DNA of 64,000 nt from CBDBKL01 sp965116215 (GTDB taxonomy: Bacteria; Bdellovibrionota; Bdellovibrionia; Bdellovibrionales; JAKFYE01): the NCBI GenBank assembly GCA_965116215.1, contig OZ220494.1, forward strand, positions 1,426,001-1,490,000. The letters run 5' to 3'. Every line of letters begins with the position of its first letter. Position 1 is the stretch's first letter. The translations under genes were made by a program, and so were the position numbers. The notes below the pieces were generated by a model. The model saw only the letters and a program-made list of their open reading frames with translations, did no database searches and was not told the origin of the DNA. Below are positions 57,611 to 64,000 of the stretch, one piece after another.

Positions 57611-58615
57611 CTATTTTAAAATAGATTCAATGTTACGAGCTTTGTAAAGTTGTAAAACCCTAATACAATGGGCTTTTATAAATTCAAATAACTCTCCCTC
57701 TAATGAGAAGTTAGTCTCTGTGATAAAATTAGCTCGAGAATCAGAACTCATTTTATTCAGTCTTTTTTTAATTTTTTCAACGCCCATATTTTTATCATAA
57801 AGAAGAATTCCTGTTCCTCCTCGATCACGAATCAAAGCTAAAGCAGGTATGTCTGTCGGTCCATCCCCAATGTAAACCATATTAGAAAAAGGATACTTTT
57901 GTGTTTTCACTCTTTTATTGACAGGAGCATTAGGATCTGTAAATGAGCCTTTTGCAATTTCAAAGACAGAACGTGTTTTCATCGTTTCATCCATGCAAAA
58001 GGCTGGAATACTTTCTGGTTTATTTTTAGAGTCCTCTTCAGGATAAGTGATAATGTATCTGCCCCCAAAAACCCATCGAACAAGAGGTTCTTTTCTTAGG
58101 TCGATTGAATTTTTGTTACTTTTCAGCTCTTGATCGTATATAACCTCTTCTATAAGTTCTTTTAATCCTGCTGAAATAATAAAATGTTCAATTTTAATGT
58201 TTTGTTCTTGAAAGTCTTTGCGCTGTTCCAGTTCTTTAATGGTCCTCAGAAAAGGGATGACGTTAGCATAGAGTTTTATGTTGGGAACAACAAATTTTTT
58301 AAAAAACTCTTTGTTTAAAGGCACCTTTTTTTGATGTGCAATTCTAGCTAGAGTGTACATCCATATAGGTGCATTAGAAGCTAAGATGTGTTCCCATTTG
58401 GTTTCTTGAGGTTTTTCTTGTTTGAGATCGTTTCTCTGCAAGTCATGGTGGGGTTGAAAAACTTTGCGAGCTTGAGGTCGACTTCGTCTTAAATTGTTTA
58501 TCTGTTCCCAAAAAAGATCTGGGGATCCTTTACCTAGAGCTTCAAGGGTTTTGCTTGTGGAATCGTCAGGAGTCAGAGTTCCATCAAAATCCCATATAAT
58601 AGCAATGTCTGACAT
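57611..58615 (-). CDS. HAD-superfamily phosphatase (phosphoserine-phosphatase-like)
   Basis: The 334-residue protein has the HAD motif I WDFDGTLTPDDS (Asp9 and Asp11), motif II in FIISAGLKEL and motif IV in YIGDGPTDIPAL. Extended insertions compared with SerB are seen in residues 40-110. The substrate is unknown; the DGTLTxxDS wording is typical of HAD-IB enzymes. It may be cotranscribed with the small ORF at 58625, nine bases upstream. Confidence 0.85.
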   Translation of the reverse strand: MSDIAIIWDFDGTLTPDDSTSKTLEALGKGSPDLFWEQINNLRRSRPQARKVFQPHHDLQRNDLKQEKPQETKWEHILASNAPIWMYTLARIAHQKKVPLNKEFFKKFVVPNIKLYANVIPFLRTIKELEQRKDFQEQNIKIEHFIISAGLKELIEEVIYDQELKSNKNSIDLRKEPLVRWVFGGRYIITYPEEDSKNKPESIPAFCMDETMKTRSVFEIAKGSFTDPNAPVNKRVKTQKYPFSNMVYIGDGPTDIPALALIRDRGGTGILLYDKNMGVEKIKKRLNKMSSDSRANFITETNFSLEGELFEFIKAHCIRVLQLYKARNIESILK

Positions 58616-58624
58616 CTTAAGTAT

Positions 58625-58771
58625 TTAAATTAGCTTTGTTTTTTTGTTTATGAGTTTTCCTGTGGTGACATCTCTTTTAGAAAAAGAAAAGGCCTTCACA
58701 AAAGTGCTTGTATCGAACTTATAAGTTTCCAATTTTTTTTGAGTGTCTTTTGATTTTTTATTGTCCTTCAT
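58625..58771 (-). CDS. Small basic hypothetical protein
   Basis: A 48-codon frame lies immediately upstream of the HAD gene. It is lysine-rich (MKDNKKSKDTQKKLETYKFD at the start) with a possible conserved VTTGKLINKKTKLI end. The ribosome-binding site is poor (G-run two bases before ATG). I do not recognise it; it could be a leader peptide or chance. Confidence 0.4.
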   Translation of the reverse strand: MKDNKKSKDTQKKLETYKFDTSTFVKAFSFSKRDVTTGKLINKKTKLI

Positions 58772-59258
58772 ATCCCCCCATTTCGTTATTGCTCTCTTCT
58801 ATTTTTATTTCAGTTTGGAGTTATTTGTCCAGAAGTTGCTCATTATTTCTTTTAAAATGAAAGTGTGTTGAGGTTTTTCTCTTTATCTATTCGAATAGAG
58901 GGGTTCAAGTGAGGAGAGATTCCAAATAAGCAACGCATTGTTTCTAGTTTGATCGTGTTTTAAAAAGTCTCATTTTCTCCTGCACAGGATAGGGATTCCT
59001 TAATCATCTATAATAATCACCTCTGTATCTTCCTTAACTAGCTATAAATCTTAAAGTTAAAGAAGTACATTAATGCACTGTGATCGACAAATTTCCTTGG
59101 TAGTTAAGGTACGACAAAATCGCTTGGTGTTCATACAAAATGATGTAAAAGTGTCGTCAAGGCATGATGCCGGAGCGATTTGCTCCGGGAAAGATCTTCC
59201 TTTCTATTTTATTTCTTAAATATTCAGCCAATATCAATTCAAAAAAGATTTTATATAG
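58772..59258. other. Gene-poor intergenic region with hairpins
   Basis: There is no gene. Structured elements include ACGACA/TGTCGT arms at 59111-59116 and 59152-59157, GGCAT/ATGCC at 59161-59171, and a perfect 7-bp hairpin CCGGAGC-GATTT-GCTCCGG at 59170-59188. The last lies about 70 bases past the guaD stop on the minus strand; it has no T-run. Together they could be a small RNA or terminator. Confidence 0.45.
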
Positions 59259-59726
59259 CTAATAGGGGATTTTATCTATCTTGTTCACCCACATCTGAAA
59301 GATTTTTTTGGCCTCTTTTTCAAGTAGTCTTTCAACAGGAATATGACGCTGAAAAGTGTCCTTTTGAATTTCTTCATAGAAATTGTTATCATTAAATCCA
59401 ATATTTTGAGCATCCTCTTTATTGTTAGCAAAATAAATTTTAGCTATATCGGCCCAATAAATAGCTGAAAGACACATGGGACATGGTTCGCAACTGGTAT
59501 AGATCTCACATCCAGTGAGTTTAAAACTGTTGAGTTTTTGACAGGCGTTGCGGATGGCTATAATCTCCCCATGCGCAGTGGGATCATTAGTGGAGGTCAC
59601 CTGGTTCCAGCCCTCAGAAATTATTTTTTGATTTTTAACAATAACACTTCCAAATGGACCGCCAGAGTTTTTTTCCAAGGATATTTTAGAGAGTTCTATA
59701 GCTCTTTTCATAAATGTTTCTTTCAT
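59259..59726 (-). CDS. guaD: Guanine deaminase (cytidine-deaminase fold)
   Basis: The 155-residue zinc enzyme has the HAE and PCxxC motifs (DPTAHGEIIAIRNAC, TSCEPCPMCLSAIYWA) and the GuaD-type C-terminus GFNDNNFYEEI. It resembles Bacillus guanine deaminase more than the tRNA adenosine deaminase TadA, which lacks the DPTAHGE...NDxxFYEE combination. It converts guanine to xanthine. Its 5' end is partly duplicated upstream (59703-59880). Confidence 0.85.
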   Translation of the reverse strand: MKETFMKRAIELSKISLEKNSGGPFGSVIVKNQKIISEGWNQVTSTNDPTAHGEIIAIRNACQKLNSFKLTGCEIYTSCEPCPMCLSAIYWADIAKIYFANNKEDAQNIGFNDNNFYEEIQKDTFQRHIPVERLLEKEAKKIFQMWVNKIDKIPY

Positions 59727-59880
59727 AATCTTAACCTTGCATTACGTGCCCGAGGGCTACTCTCTGAATGAACTCTTTTTATAAATATTTCTTTCATAAC
59801 TTCACCTTGCATTACATGTCGGAGGACCACTCTCTAGATGAGTTCTTTTTATAAATATTTTTTTCATAATCTTAACCTCT
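59703..59880. repeat. 70-71-bp tandem repeat, including the guaD start
   Basis: The element CTTTTTATAAATATTTCTTTCAT... occurs at the guaD start (CAT at 59724) and again with CAT at 59795 and 59865, giving periods of 71 and 70 bases. Two and a half copies are present, with the second and third diverged. Confidence 0.8.
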
Positions 59881-59911
59881 ATACAATTCTGTTCTAAAAA
59901 TAAAGTCTTTA

Positions 59912-60022
59912 TTAGCTATGGAAAAATAAGGACACTGATATCAAACCATCTTGTAGTGCTTGGGATGAAATATGTAAACCATTGAGCATCATAGTTTGAG
60001 GGTGTTTTGTTTCAAAAGTCAT
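59912..60022 (-). CDS. Small hypothetical ORF upstream of guaD
   Basis: A 36-codon frame (MTFETKHPQTMMLNGLHISS at the start) has AGAGGA seven bases upstream of its ATG, a better ribosome-binding site than many nearby. It ends 32 bases before the tandem repeat. No family recognised. Confidence 0.35.
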   Translation of the reverse strand: MTFETKHPQTMMLNGLHISSQALQDGLISVSLFFHS

Positions 60023-60372
60023 ATCACTATCCTCTTTTGAAGTCTTTATATCTCAAATTCTTAAGATAAAATACTATCAATGGGAATTTGAAATAAAAAA
60101 CAATAATTGGGTGTGCCAGAGAGGACTTTCTTTTTGTATCCGAAGATAGGTGTATCGAATTGAAATAAATCGATACAATTTTTAGAAAAATTTGTCCATA
60201 GTGAATACATCCTCGCCGTACGCTAATGCCCGCATACGGCTGCGGAAATGGAAACGGCAGCACGACCTCGTGTGATGGAGGCTGCAGGCGAAGAGATTTT
60301 CGCTTGAATCTTCAAACATTTTTCCTGTTGGGAAACGCCTGTTGTCATTTCAATCTATGATATAATTGATTG
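60023..60372. other. Intergenic region, no firm gene
   Basis: The stretch 60210-60300 has higher GC than its surroundings. A 44-codon cysteine-containing ORF (60226-60360, plus strand) lies here without a clear ribosome-binding site. A perfect TATAAT at 60361-60366 may be a -10 for the structured RNA that follows. Confidence 0.4.
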
Positions 60373-60554
60373 TTCATTAGTTTTGGGAATTATGAAGTGT
60401 ATGATTCTTCTAAATTTGTGATTTTGAGAAAAGTCATAAGTTGAAGAACGAACAAAAACACTTAACAAGGATATGAGTTGCATCTGACTCTAGCTATACA
60501 CGGCGGCTTCAATAGTGTAACATATTCCCCACCCACTGAAACTTTCAGTGGGTG
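60373..60554 (+). ncRNA. Candidate structured RNA upstream of cas9 (tracrRNA/scaRNA-like)
   Basis: A TATAAT at 60361-60366 precedes a strongly self-complementary stretch. Hairpin 1 (60395-60463) has nested pairs AAGTGT/ACACTT, TTCTTC/GAAGAA and TGATTTT/AAAAGTCA with a GAG loop. A closing stem GGGAAT(T)ATG (60385-60394) pairs with CATATTCCC (60521-60529). GAGT/ACTC (60475-60490) forms a small hairpin, and a 12-bp perfect palindrome ends at 60554. CTTAACAAGG after hairpin 1 resembles the anti-repeat/nexus junction of tracrRNAs. The location 0.7 kb upstream of cas9, same strand, supports a CRISPR role, but other structured RNAs or a transposon end are possible. No T-run follows. Confidence 0.4.
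60530..60554. repeat. Perfect 12-bp-arm palindrome
   Basis: CACCCACTGAAA (60530-60541) and TTTCAGTGGGTG (60543-60554) are exact reverse complements separated by one base. It would be a terminator stem if followed by T, but CCCAACAAC follows. IS200/IS605-type ends also have such hairpins. Confidence 0.9.
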
Positions 60555-60622
60555 CCCAACAACAATAGTTATATTATAGGCTGCAGATTATATAGATAGA
60601 GGATATAAGGTGGTATATTACA

Positions 60623-61069
60623 ATGATCTATCTTTTCTTCACCAAGTCGGATGATTATAAATTTCCTGAAAAGTTTGGCGAGTTCAATTGGAGGGCAGGT
60701 GCTCACTTTATTTGGATGATGATAGACAAGTGGATAGGGTTATCAGTGCTTCTGATCACCCCACTACTTATCAACCTTATGCCCATGCATAGTTTTTTGT
60801 GGCTAAATTATGTAACTATGATTTTGCTTATCTGTTCGCTATGGTATGGATACTGTTTTATTGTCTCAATCTTTGTTTGCATGACATTTTCCTTATATTG
60901 TTGCATTACTAAGAATCTAAAAAACAAGTATCCTAAGCATTTCTCAAATGAAGCCATCGAGGAGTGGAAGGGGTTATGCTTTGTGATTATGATAATTTGC
61001 TATCTTATCTCCTTGGGACCGGTCTATTTGGCTATTCACTATTTCCTTAGAATTTTGGATCTAATATGA
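60623..61069 (+). CDS. Small membrane protein of unknown function
   Basis: The 148-residue protein has about four hydrophobic helices (near residues 38-55, 60-76, 80-95 and 115-140) and the soluble segment CITKNLKNKYPKHFSNEAIE between the third and fourth. The N-terminus has MIYLFFTKSDDYKFPEKF. I recognise no family. It lies between the structured RNA and cas9, all on the plus strand; AAGGTGG is 12 bases upstream of the ATG. Confidence 0.6.
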   Translation: MIYLFFTKSDDYKFPEKFGEFNWRAGAHFIWMMIDKWIGLSVLLITPLLINLMPMHSFLWLNYVTMILLICSLWYGYCFIVSIFVCMTFSLYCCITKNLKNKYPKHFSNEAIEEWKGLCFVIMIICYLISLGPVYLAIHYFLRILDLI

Positions 61070-61257
61070 ATTTCTCATATTTTTCAGATCGACATTGGTC
61101 TAGAGTGATTCAAGCCGAAAGATTTTTTATTTTTAAGTCTGAATCTTATTTTTATATCTAGAGTTATGAATATAAAGAGAGGGAAAAGAATTTCTGTAGA
61201 CTTTAAAGAGTTGATTTTTTATCCTAAGAGCTAAAAATAAATTATAAGTGTTAGGAT

Positions 61258-64000
61258 ATGTCTAAAGAACAATATATTAGTCCCATAGCCATTGACCTTG
61301 GTGCTAAAAATACAGGTGTTTATTTTGCCCATTACAAAGCAGGGGCTGGCTCTCATGAAATTAAAAAAAGATCAGGAAAGGTCTATACTTTAGATAAGGA
61401 TAGTTATACTTTTTTGATCGCCAGTAGAACTCAAAAACGTCATCAAAAACGAGGATATGATCGTCAGCAGATGGCAAAAAGGCTCTTCCGGCTTATTTGG
61501 AAAGAGCACTTTAAATTGCAATGCTGTGACAAAGTAGAACAAGCTATAGGTTTTTTGTTCAATAGAAGAGGTTTTAGTTATTTAACAGAAGAATATGATG
61601 CTGAAGCATTGAGTCGTTTTCCAGAAAAGGCGTATCAAGAGTTACCAGATAAATTCAAAGACGGACTTAAGCCAGATGTTGAGAAAAATTCTGATGGTAC
61701 ATATGATTTGACCTCTGAACTTCAGGAGTGGTCCAAAGACAAGAGTGTTCTTGAAAAGAAATATAAGATGATCTCAGAAAAGCTATGTGCAATTAAAAAA
61801 GAGCTTGTTTTTAGTTCGAGAACTAAAAAGTTTGTAAGATTTCTCAAAAATAAAGATGGAAAAGAAGAAAAGAATAAAGGTTTAAAAGAATGTTCATATT
61901 GGGTTGTAGAAAGATGGGGGATTCCACAGATTAAGTCCGATTCGAAAAAATCGATAAACCTTATTGAGTCCTCAAGGGATTGGTGTCATAAAACCAGAGA
62001 GGATGTTTTAAAAAAGCTGGAAAAATATAAAGAAGACACGTCTCTTAAGGAATGGAATTTTAAACCTGAACAGTTCGATCTTGAAAAAGAACGAGAAGCT
62101 CTAGAGTCTGAAAAAGCGAAAGCGCATCTTCATCATCTTGCTTTTGCATTATTTAAAACAAAAACAGAAATCGAAGACGGGAGTCGGCACCGTAAGGAAT
62201 ATTTTCGTGAAGTTCAAAAGGTTATAGAAAGTGTAGATCAAGAACAAACTCCGAAATACATCAAAGACTTTGTTAGAAATTGGGAAAAAAGCGGCTACAA
62301 GAAAAAGGAGTTAAAGAATCTTATTTGTCATATTAGTAACTTGGAACTCAAGCCACTGAGGAAGTATTTTAATGATCCGAAGCATAAGAAAGGTGATAAA
62401 TGGCTTGAATGTCGGCTCAAAGAGAAGATGGACAACTGGATCTTGAGGGAATGGCGTGTTGGAGAAAAAGACAAGGATAAGGCTGATAGAAAAGATTACA
62501 GTTATAAGTGTTTAAAAAATAAATGGAAGGGGAAAAAATCTGTCATTGATTTTTGGCTTAACGAAGAGCCTGAATGGACCATCCCTCCTTATCAGGATAA
62601 CAACAACAGACGTCCACCCAAATGTCAGAGTCTTATTTTCAATATCACTTATCTTGATAAATGTTATCCTGAATGGCAAAACTGGGTTAAGGAATTACAA
62701 TCTGAATCAGAAGACTATCTTAATGATTATAAAGATCAGTTAAAAAACTTAAAGAATAAAAGAAATAATAAATACTTTTTAAGTGATGGAATAAGATCAG
62801 CTGGGGGAGAAAAGAGTCAGTCGAAATCAAAGAGTAAAATGAAAGCTATAGACTCTCAAAAAAGAGGGCAAAAACATTTCGATGCTCGTGTTCTACAATT
62901 TCTTTTTGACCGAGTAAAAGATAAAGATCCATTTTCTTTTAATAAAATCTATGCTCAGGTTAAGCGGATTAAGCAATATAAAAGAGATGGCAAAGACAAT
63001 GCCGAAAAAGAAAAATATGTTGAAGAATTAAAAAAAATTAAAAAAATATATGAAGAGAGCAAAATTCCTGAGAATCTAAAAACAGATCCTAATTTCAGTA
63101 CAGATGAAATTTTCCCTAAAGGAAGTTTTTTGCATCTGGTGTGCAAATACTATAATCTTCGTCAAAAGGCTAGGGATGGACGTTTGTTTATTCAACCTCA
63201 GTATCGTCTTAATAAGGGGCGTGGCTATGAAAACACGGGGCGATTTGCCGACAAGAAGCATTTGCTCACCTACTGCAATCATAAACCAAGACAAAAACGC
63301 TATCAGCTGTGGAGTGATTTATCGGGTTTATTACAAGTTTCAAATGATAAATTGGAGGAATATGTTTTAAAACAAGAAGGTCAAACTAAAGATGATAAAT
63401 TGTTTGAATGGTTAAAATCCATTAAGGGTTTAAAGACCAATTGTGATAAAGCGGCCAAAGAGCAAAAGAGCCGTCGGCGTTTTCTAAAATCGGATATTCA
63501 AAAAGTTTATGCTCTTATTTCTAATAAGACTTCTTCGAAAGGGTCGCCTTCTTGTAAGGAAGTCAAAGAAATTCTAAAGGGAGTAGAACTAAAAGAAGCA
63601 TTTAAAATCTATAAACTTTGTAAAAAAGCTAAAGAATTATCCCTAGATCTTACTCAATCTTTATATGACGATCGGAGGCAAGAAAAGTGGAAAACAAATC
63701 TTAAAGATCATCCAGCCACTGCTGTCTATCTTTTGGCGCAAATTCATAATATTGCTTTTAAAGAAAGAGCTGGTTTTTCTAAGACCTGCTCTGTGTGTAG
63801 TATGGATAATGCTCAGAGAATGCAAGTCGTTTCAGGTGATAGGGCCAGGGCTTCTCGTCTGCCTGCTATTGGAACCCGTATTATTGATGGCGCAGTTCAA
63901 CGTATGGCTCGTGTTGTTGGGAGGGCTATTGCTGAAGATAAATGGGAGCAAATTAAATTGCAGCTTTGTAATGATCAAAAAGTTTGTATTCCTATTATTA
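61258..64000 (+). CDS. cas9: Cas9, type II-B (Francisella novicida-like), 3' end outside the window
   Basis: The frame is open from the ATG at 61258 to the window end (914 codons); an in-frame TAG two codons before the ATG fixes the start. RuvC-I is ISPIAIDLGAKNTGVYFAHY with the catalytic Asp13, followed by an arginine-rich bridge helix (ASRTQKRHQKRGYDRQQMAK). IPPYQDNNNRRPPKCQSLIF (about residues 442-461) closely matches FnCas9. Later come a Cys-X2-Cys pair (Cys844/847 in TCSVCSMDNAQRM) and SRLPAIGTRIIDGAVQRMAR, which precedes RuvC-II in this subtype. RuvC-II, HNH and RuvC-III must lie beyond 64000. Family knowledge: RNA-guided DNA cleavage, needing crRNA and tracrRNA. No cas1/cas2/cas4 or array is in the window. 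Confidence 0.95.
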   Translation, partial: MSKEQYISPIAIDLGAKNTGVYFAHYKAGAGSHEIKKRSGKVYTLDKDSYTFLIASRTQKRHQKRGYDRQQMAKRLFRLIWKEHFKLQCCDKVEQAIGFLFNRRGFSYLTEEYDAEALSRFPEKAYQELPDKFKDGLKPDVEKNSDGTYDLTSELQEWSKDKSVLEKKYKMISEKLCAIKKELVFSSRTKKFVRFLKNKDGKEEKNKGLKECSYWVVERWGIPQIKSDSKKSINLIESSRDWCHKTREDVLKKLEKYKEDTSLKEWNFKPEQFDLEKEREALESEKAKAHLHHLAFALFKTKTEIEDGSRHRKEYFREVQKVIESVDQEQTPKYIKDFVRNWEKSGYKKKELKNLICHISNLELKPLRKYFNDPKHKKGDKWLECRLKEKMDNWILREWRVGEKDKDKADRKDYSYKCLKNKWKGKKSVIDFWLNEEPEWTIPPYQDNNNRRPPKCQSLIFNITYLDKCYPEWQNWVKELQSESEDYLNDYKDQLKNLKNKRNNKYFLSDGIRSAGGEKSQSKSKSKMKAIDSQKRGQKHFDARVLQFLFDRVKDKDPFSFNKIYAQVKRIKQYKRDGKDNAEKEKYVEELKKIKKIYEESKIPENLKTDPNFSTDEIFPKGSFLHLVCKYYNLRQKARDGRLFIQPQYRLNKGRGYENTGRFADKKHLLTYCNHKPRQKRYQLWSDLSGLLQVSNDKLEEYVLKQEGQTKDDKLFEWLKSIKGLKTNCDKAAKEQKSRRRFLKSDIQKVYALISNKTSSKGSPSCKEVKEILKGVELKEAFKIYKLCKKAKELSLDLTQSLYDDRRQEKWKTNLKDHPATAVYLLAQIHNIAFKERAGFSKTCSVCSMDNAQRMQVVSGDRARASRLPAIGTRIIDGAVQRMARVVGRAIAEDKWEQIKLQLCNDQKVCIPII

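Noticed and set aside
59259..59726. TadA tRNA adenosine deaminase
   Set aside because: The DPTAHGE...NDxxFYEE signature and C-terminus match guanine deaminase more closely; TadA cannot be fully excluded without alignment.
60027..60263. 78-codon minus-strand ORF
   Set aside because: No ribosome-binding site, low-complexity hydrophobic content, and it overlaps other candidate elements.

Overview
The window (about 37% GC by eye) is a chromosomal segment of a Gram-negative bacterium. Outer-membrane lipoproteins, a two-b-subunit F-type ATPase operon without a/c genes, a bactofilin next to parAB, zinc-less DksA/TraR-like proteins and the order mnmG-rsmG-parA-parB-bactofilin-atp together suggest a low-GC relative of Bdellovibrionota/Oligoflexia. 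That placement is inference from gene order and protein style; a 16S or marker-gene search would settle it. Ankyrin-repeat proteins, gene remnants and a dinucleotide microsatellite add an accessory, partly decaying flavour.

Layout. 1-7.3 kb is an origin/segregation region: the 3' part of mnmG, rsmG, four parS-like palindromes, a 3-kb graveyard (degenerate repeats plus broken copies of mnmE, mnmG and rsmG, one inverted), then parA, parB and a bactofilin. 7.4-13.1 kb is the ATP synthase operon (b', b, delta, alpha, gamma, beta, epsilon). 13.5-23.4 kb carries a proline-rich repeat lipoprotein, an outer-membrane protein, mfd, a reduced nuoJ-K-N cluster and a patatin. 23.5-37.5 kb holds a small HTH protein, lon, two DksA-like genes, a TPR/periplasmic-binding lipoprotein, dnaJ-like, grpE, hemW, a double M16 peptidase and tatB-tatC.

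37.5-40.5 kb is accessory: an ankyrin remnant, a PD-(D/E)XK-like protein and an ankyrin-repeat gene preceded by a (CA)n(CT)n tract. 40.6-45.7 kb is a propionyl-CoA carboxylase / methylmalonyl-CoA mutase operon, followed by asnS, a RES/Xre-type toxin-antitoxin pair, purine nucleoside phosphorylase and pilT. 51.2-57.1 kb is an RNA/ribosome module: RNase E/G, rplU, rpmA, obgE, a fused nadD-rsfS and gpmI, then tRNA-Phe.

57.3-61.2 kb is gene-poor: an aspartyl-protease-like remnant, a HAD phosphatase, guanine deaminase with a tandemly duplicated 5' end, several small ORFs and a strongly structured intergenic stretch that may be a tracrRNA/scaRNA-like RNA. The window ends inside a large type II-B (Francisella novicida-like) cas9 that begins at 61258 and runs off the right edge. 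The rest of the CRISPR locus (remaining cas9, adaptation genes, array) must lie beyond 64000. The cas9 region is the most promising place for an undescribed system.
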